A stretch of DNA of 64,000 nucleotides from Ochromonas danica (taxonomy: Eukaryota > Sar > Chrysophyceae > Chromulinales > Chromulinaceae): the NCBI GenBank assembly GCA_015146655.1, contig VKHL01000064.1:1-64000 (forward strand), given 5' to 3'. The translations under genes were made by a program, and so were the position numbers. Shown piece after piece: positions 63,543 to 64,000 of this stretch; the first letter of the stretch is position 1; every line of letters starts with the position of its first letter. The notes below the pieces were generated by a model. That model worked only from the letters and a program-made list of their open reading frames with translations. It ran no database searches and was not told the origin of the DNA.

Positions 63543-64000
63543 ATGGCTGTCGTTCTGTTTTTACTGTTCTTGCATGTAATGCAAGTTTCTGCCTATTTCC
63601 ATCCGATGACAGCAATCAAACCTGTTTTATCCACACGTCTGTCACTTACTAAGAAGATGCCTCGTTCTCTGCATAGATGGACACCATGCCATATGTCCAC
63701 TGTGGAAGCACCTACAGAAACTTTTGCCTTTGAATCCAATGTTTCACGTGTTATGGATATTATTATTCATTCTCTTTATTCCAATAAGGATGTCTTTATT
63801 CGTGAATTAGTTTCCAATGCAGCTGATGCTTGTGATAAGAAACGTTTTCTTTCTTTAACAGATGGTAAACCAGTATCAAATTTGAAGATTCGTGTCTATC
63901 CTAATCGTGAGACGAATACCTTGACGATTGAAGATAATGGTATTGGTATGAATAAAGAAGACCTTATCCAAAATCTTGGTCGTATTGCTGAATCTGGTAC
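63543..64000 (+). CDS. plastid-targeted HSP90, 5' part
   Basis: The first 152 codons are visible; the gene continues outside the window. A signal peptide (AVVLFLLFLHVMQVS) is followed by A-YFHP, the ASAFAP-like cleavage and entry site, then a basic Ser/Arg/Lys-rich transit segment to about 50. The mature protein starts around FAFESNVSRVMDIIIHSLYS and shows the HSP90 ATP-binding motifs FIRELVSNAADACDK and TLTIEDNGIGMNKEDLI. It should be the stromal chaperone HSP90C. The signal plus motif exclude the cytosolic form. Confidence 0.93.
   Translation, partial: MAVVLFLLFLHVMQVSAYFHPMTAIKPVLSTRLSLTKKMPRSLHRWTPCHMSTVEAPTETFAFESNVSRVMDIIIHSLYSNKDVFIRELVSNAADACDKKRFLSLTDGKPVSNLKIRVYPNRETNTLTIEDNGIGMNKEDLIQNLGRIAESG

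Noticed and set aside
1-64000. Transposons, retroelements, CRISPR arrays, rRNA or tRNA genes
   Set aside because: No transposase, reverse transcriptase, long terminal repeats, regularly spaced repeats or recognisable RNA gene was found by reading; low-copy or diverged examples could still be missed.

Overview
The window is nuclear DNA from a eukaryotic microbe, most likely an ochrophyte (photosynthetic-lineage stramenopile) alga. Genes are compact and lie on both strands. Introns are mostly 58-75 bp with GT-AG ends, and many neighbours are head-to-head pairs. Three proteins begin with a signal peptide followed by an ASAFAP-like motif (SAYFHP, GAYHHP, DAFSPR), the bipartite entry code for red-lineage secondary plastids. 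Mitochondrial genes (YME1-type protease, TOM70, alternative oxidase) lie alongside them. The class cannot be fixed from the sequence. Exon joins were read by eye from GT/AG sites, phase and family homology; no transcript data were available.

Layout. 0.5-2.2 kb: copy A of an RsmD/AlkD gene pair, with a broken RsmD and an intact AlkD. 2.4-4.5 kb: TRAPPC6 and the meiotic recombinase DMC1. 5-8.6 kb: YME1-like FtsH protease and proteasome subunit beta-1. 9.8-16.5 kb: an EF-hand fusion protein, a GT8 glycosyltransferase, an unknown gene, a sulfotransferase and EMC6. 17-22 kb: a nuclear-type unknown protein with SUMO-interacting motifs, a decayed histidine-kinase copy and the intact hybrid kinase facing it. 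23-34 kb: a TTC7-like protein, phytochelatin synthase, an NTF2-fold protein, TOM70 and a methyltransferase. 34.5-37.5 kb: a di-iron hydroxylase and a ceramide synthase transcribed divergently. 38-40.7 kb: copy B of the RsmD/AlkD pair, inverted relative to copy A and complete. 41-48.3 kb: PUS3, a plastid membrane protein, a short-chain dehydrogenase and a GH125 mannosidase. 48.5-58.5 kb: a WD40-like protein, alternative oxidase, an O-methyltransferase, a PAS protein, an EXPERA/TMEM97 protein and a CHORD-like zinc protein. 59.5-64 kb: a P2C-type cation ATPase and the 5' part of a plastid HSP90.

Most genes are unrelated housekeeping functions and there is no operon logic. The clearest functional links are the ceramide synthase/hydroxylase pair (sphingolipid synthesis) and the RsmD/AlkD pair, duplicated as a unit with its shared promoter. 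No transposon, CRISPR array, rRNA or tRNA gene was recognised. The most interesting points are the 36-kb-spaced inverted duplication with lopsided decay, the collapsed mirror copy of the histidine kinase, a lumazine-synthase-like/EF-hand fusion, and a P2C ATPase with replaced cation-site residues.
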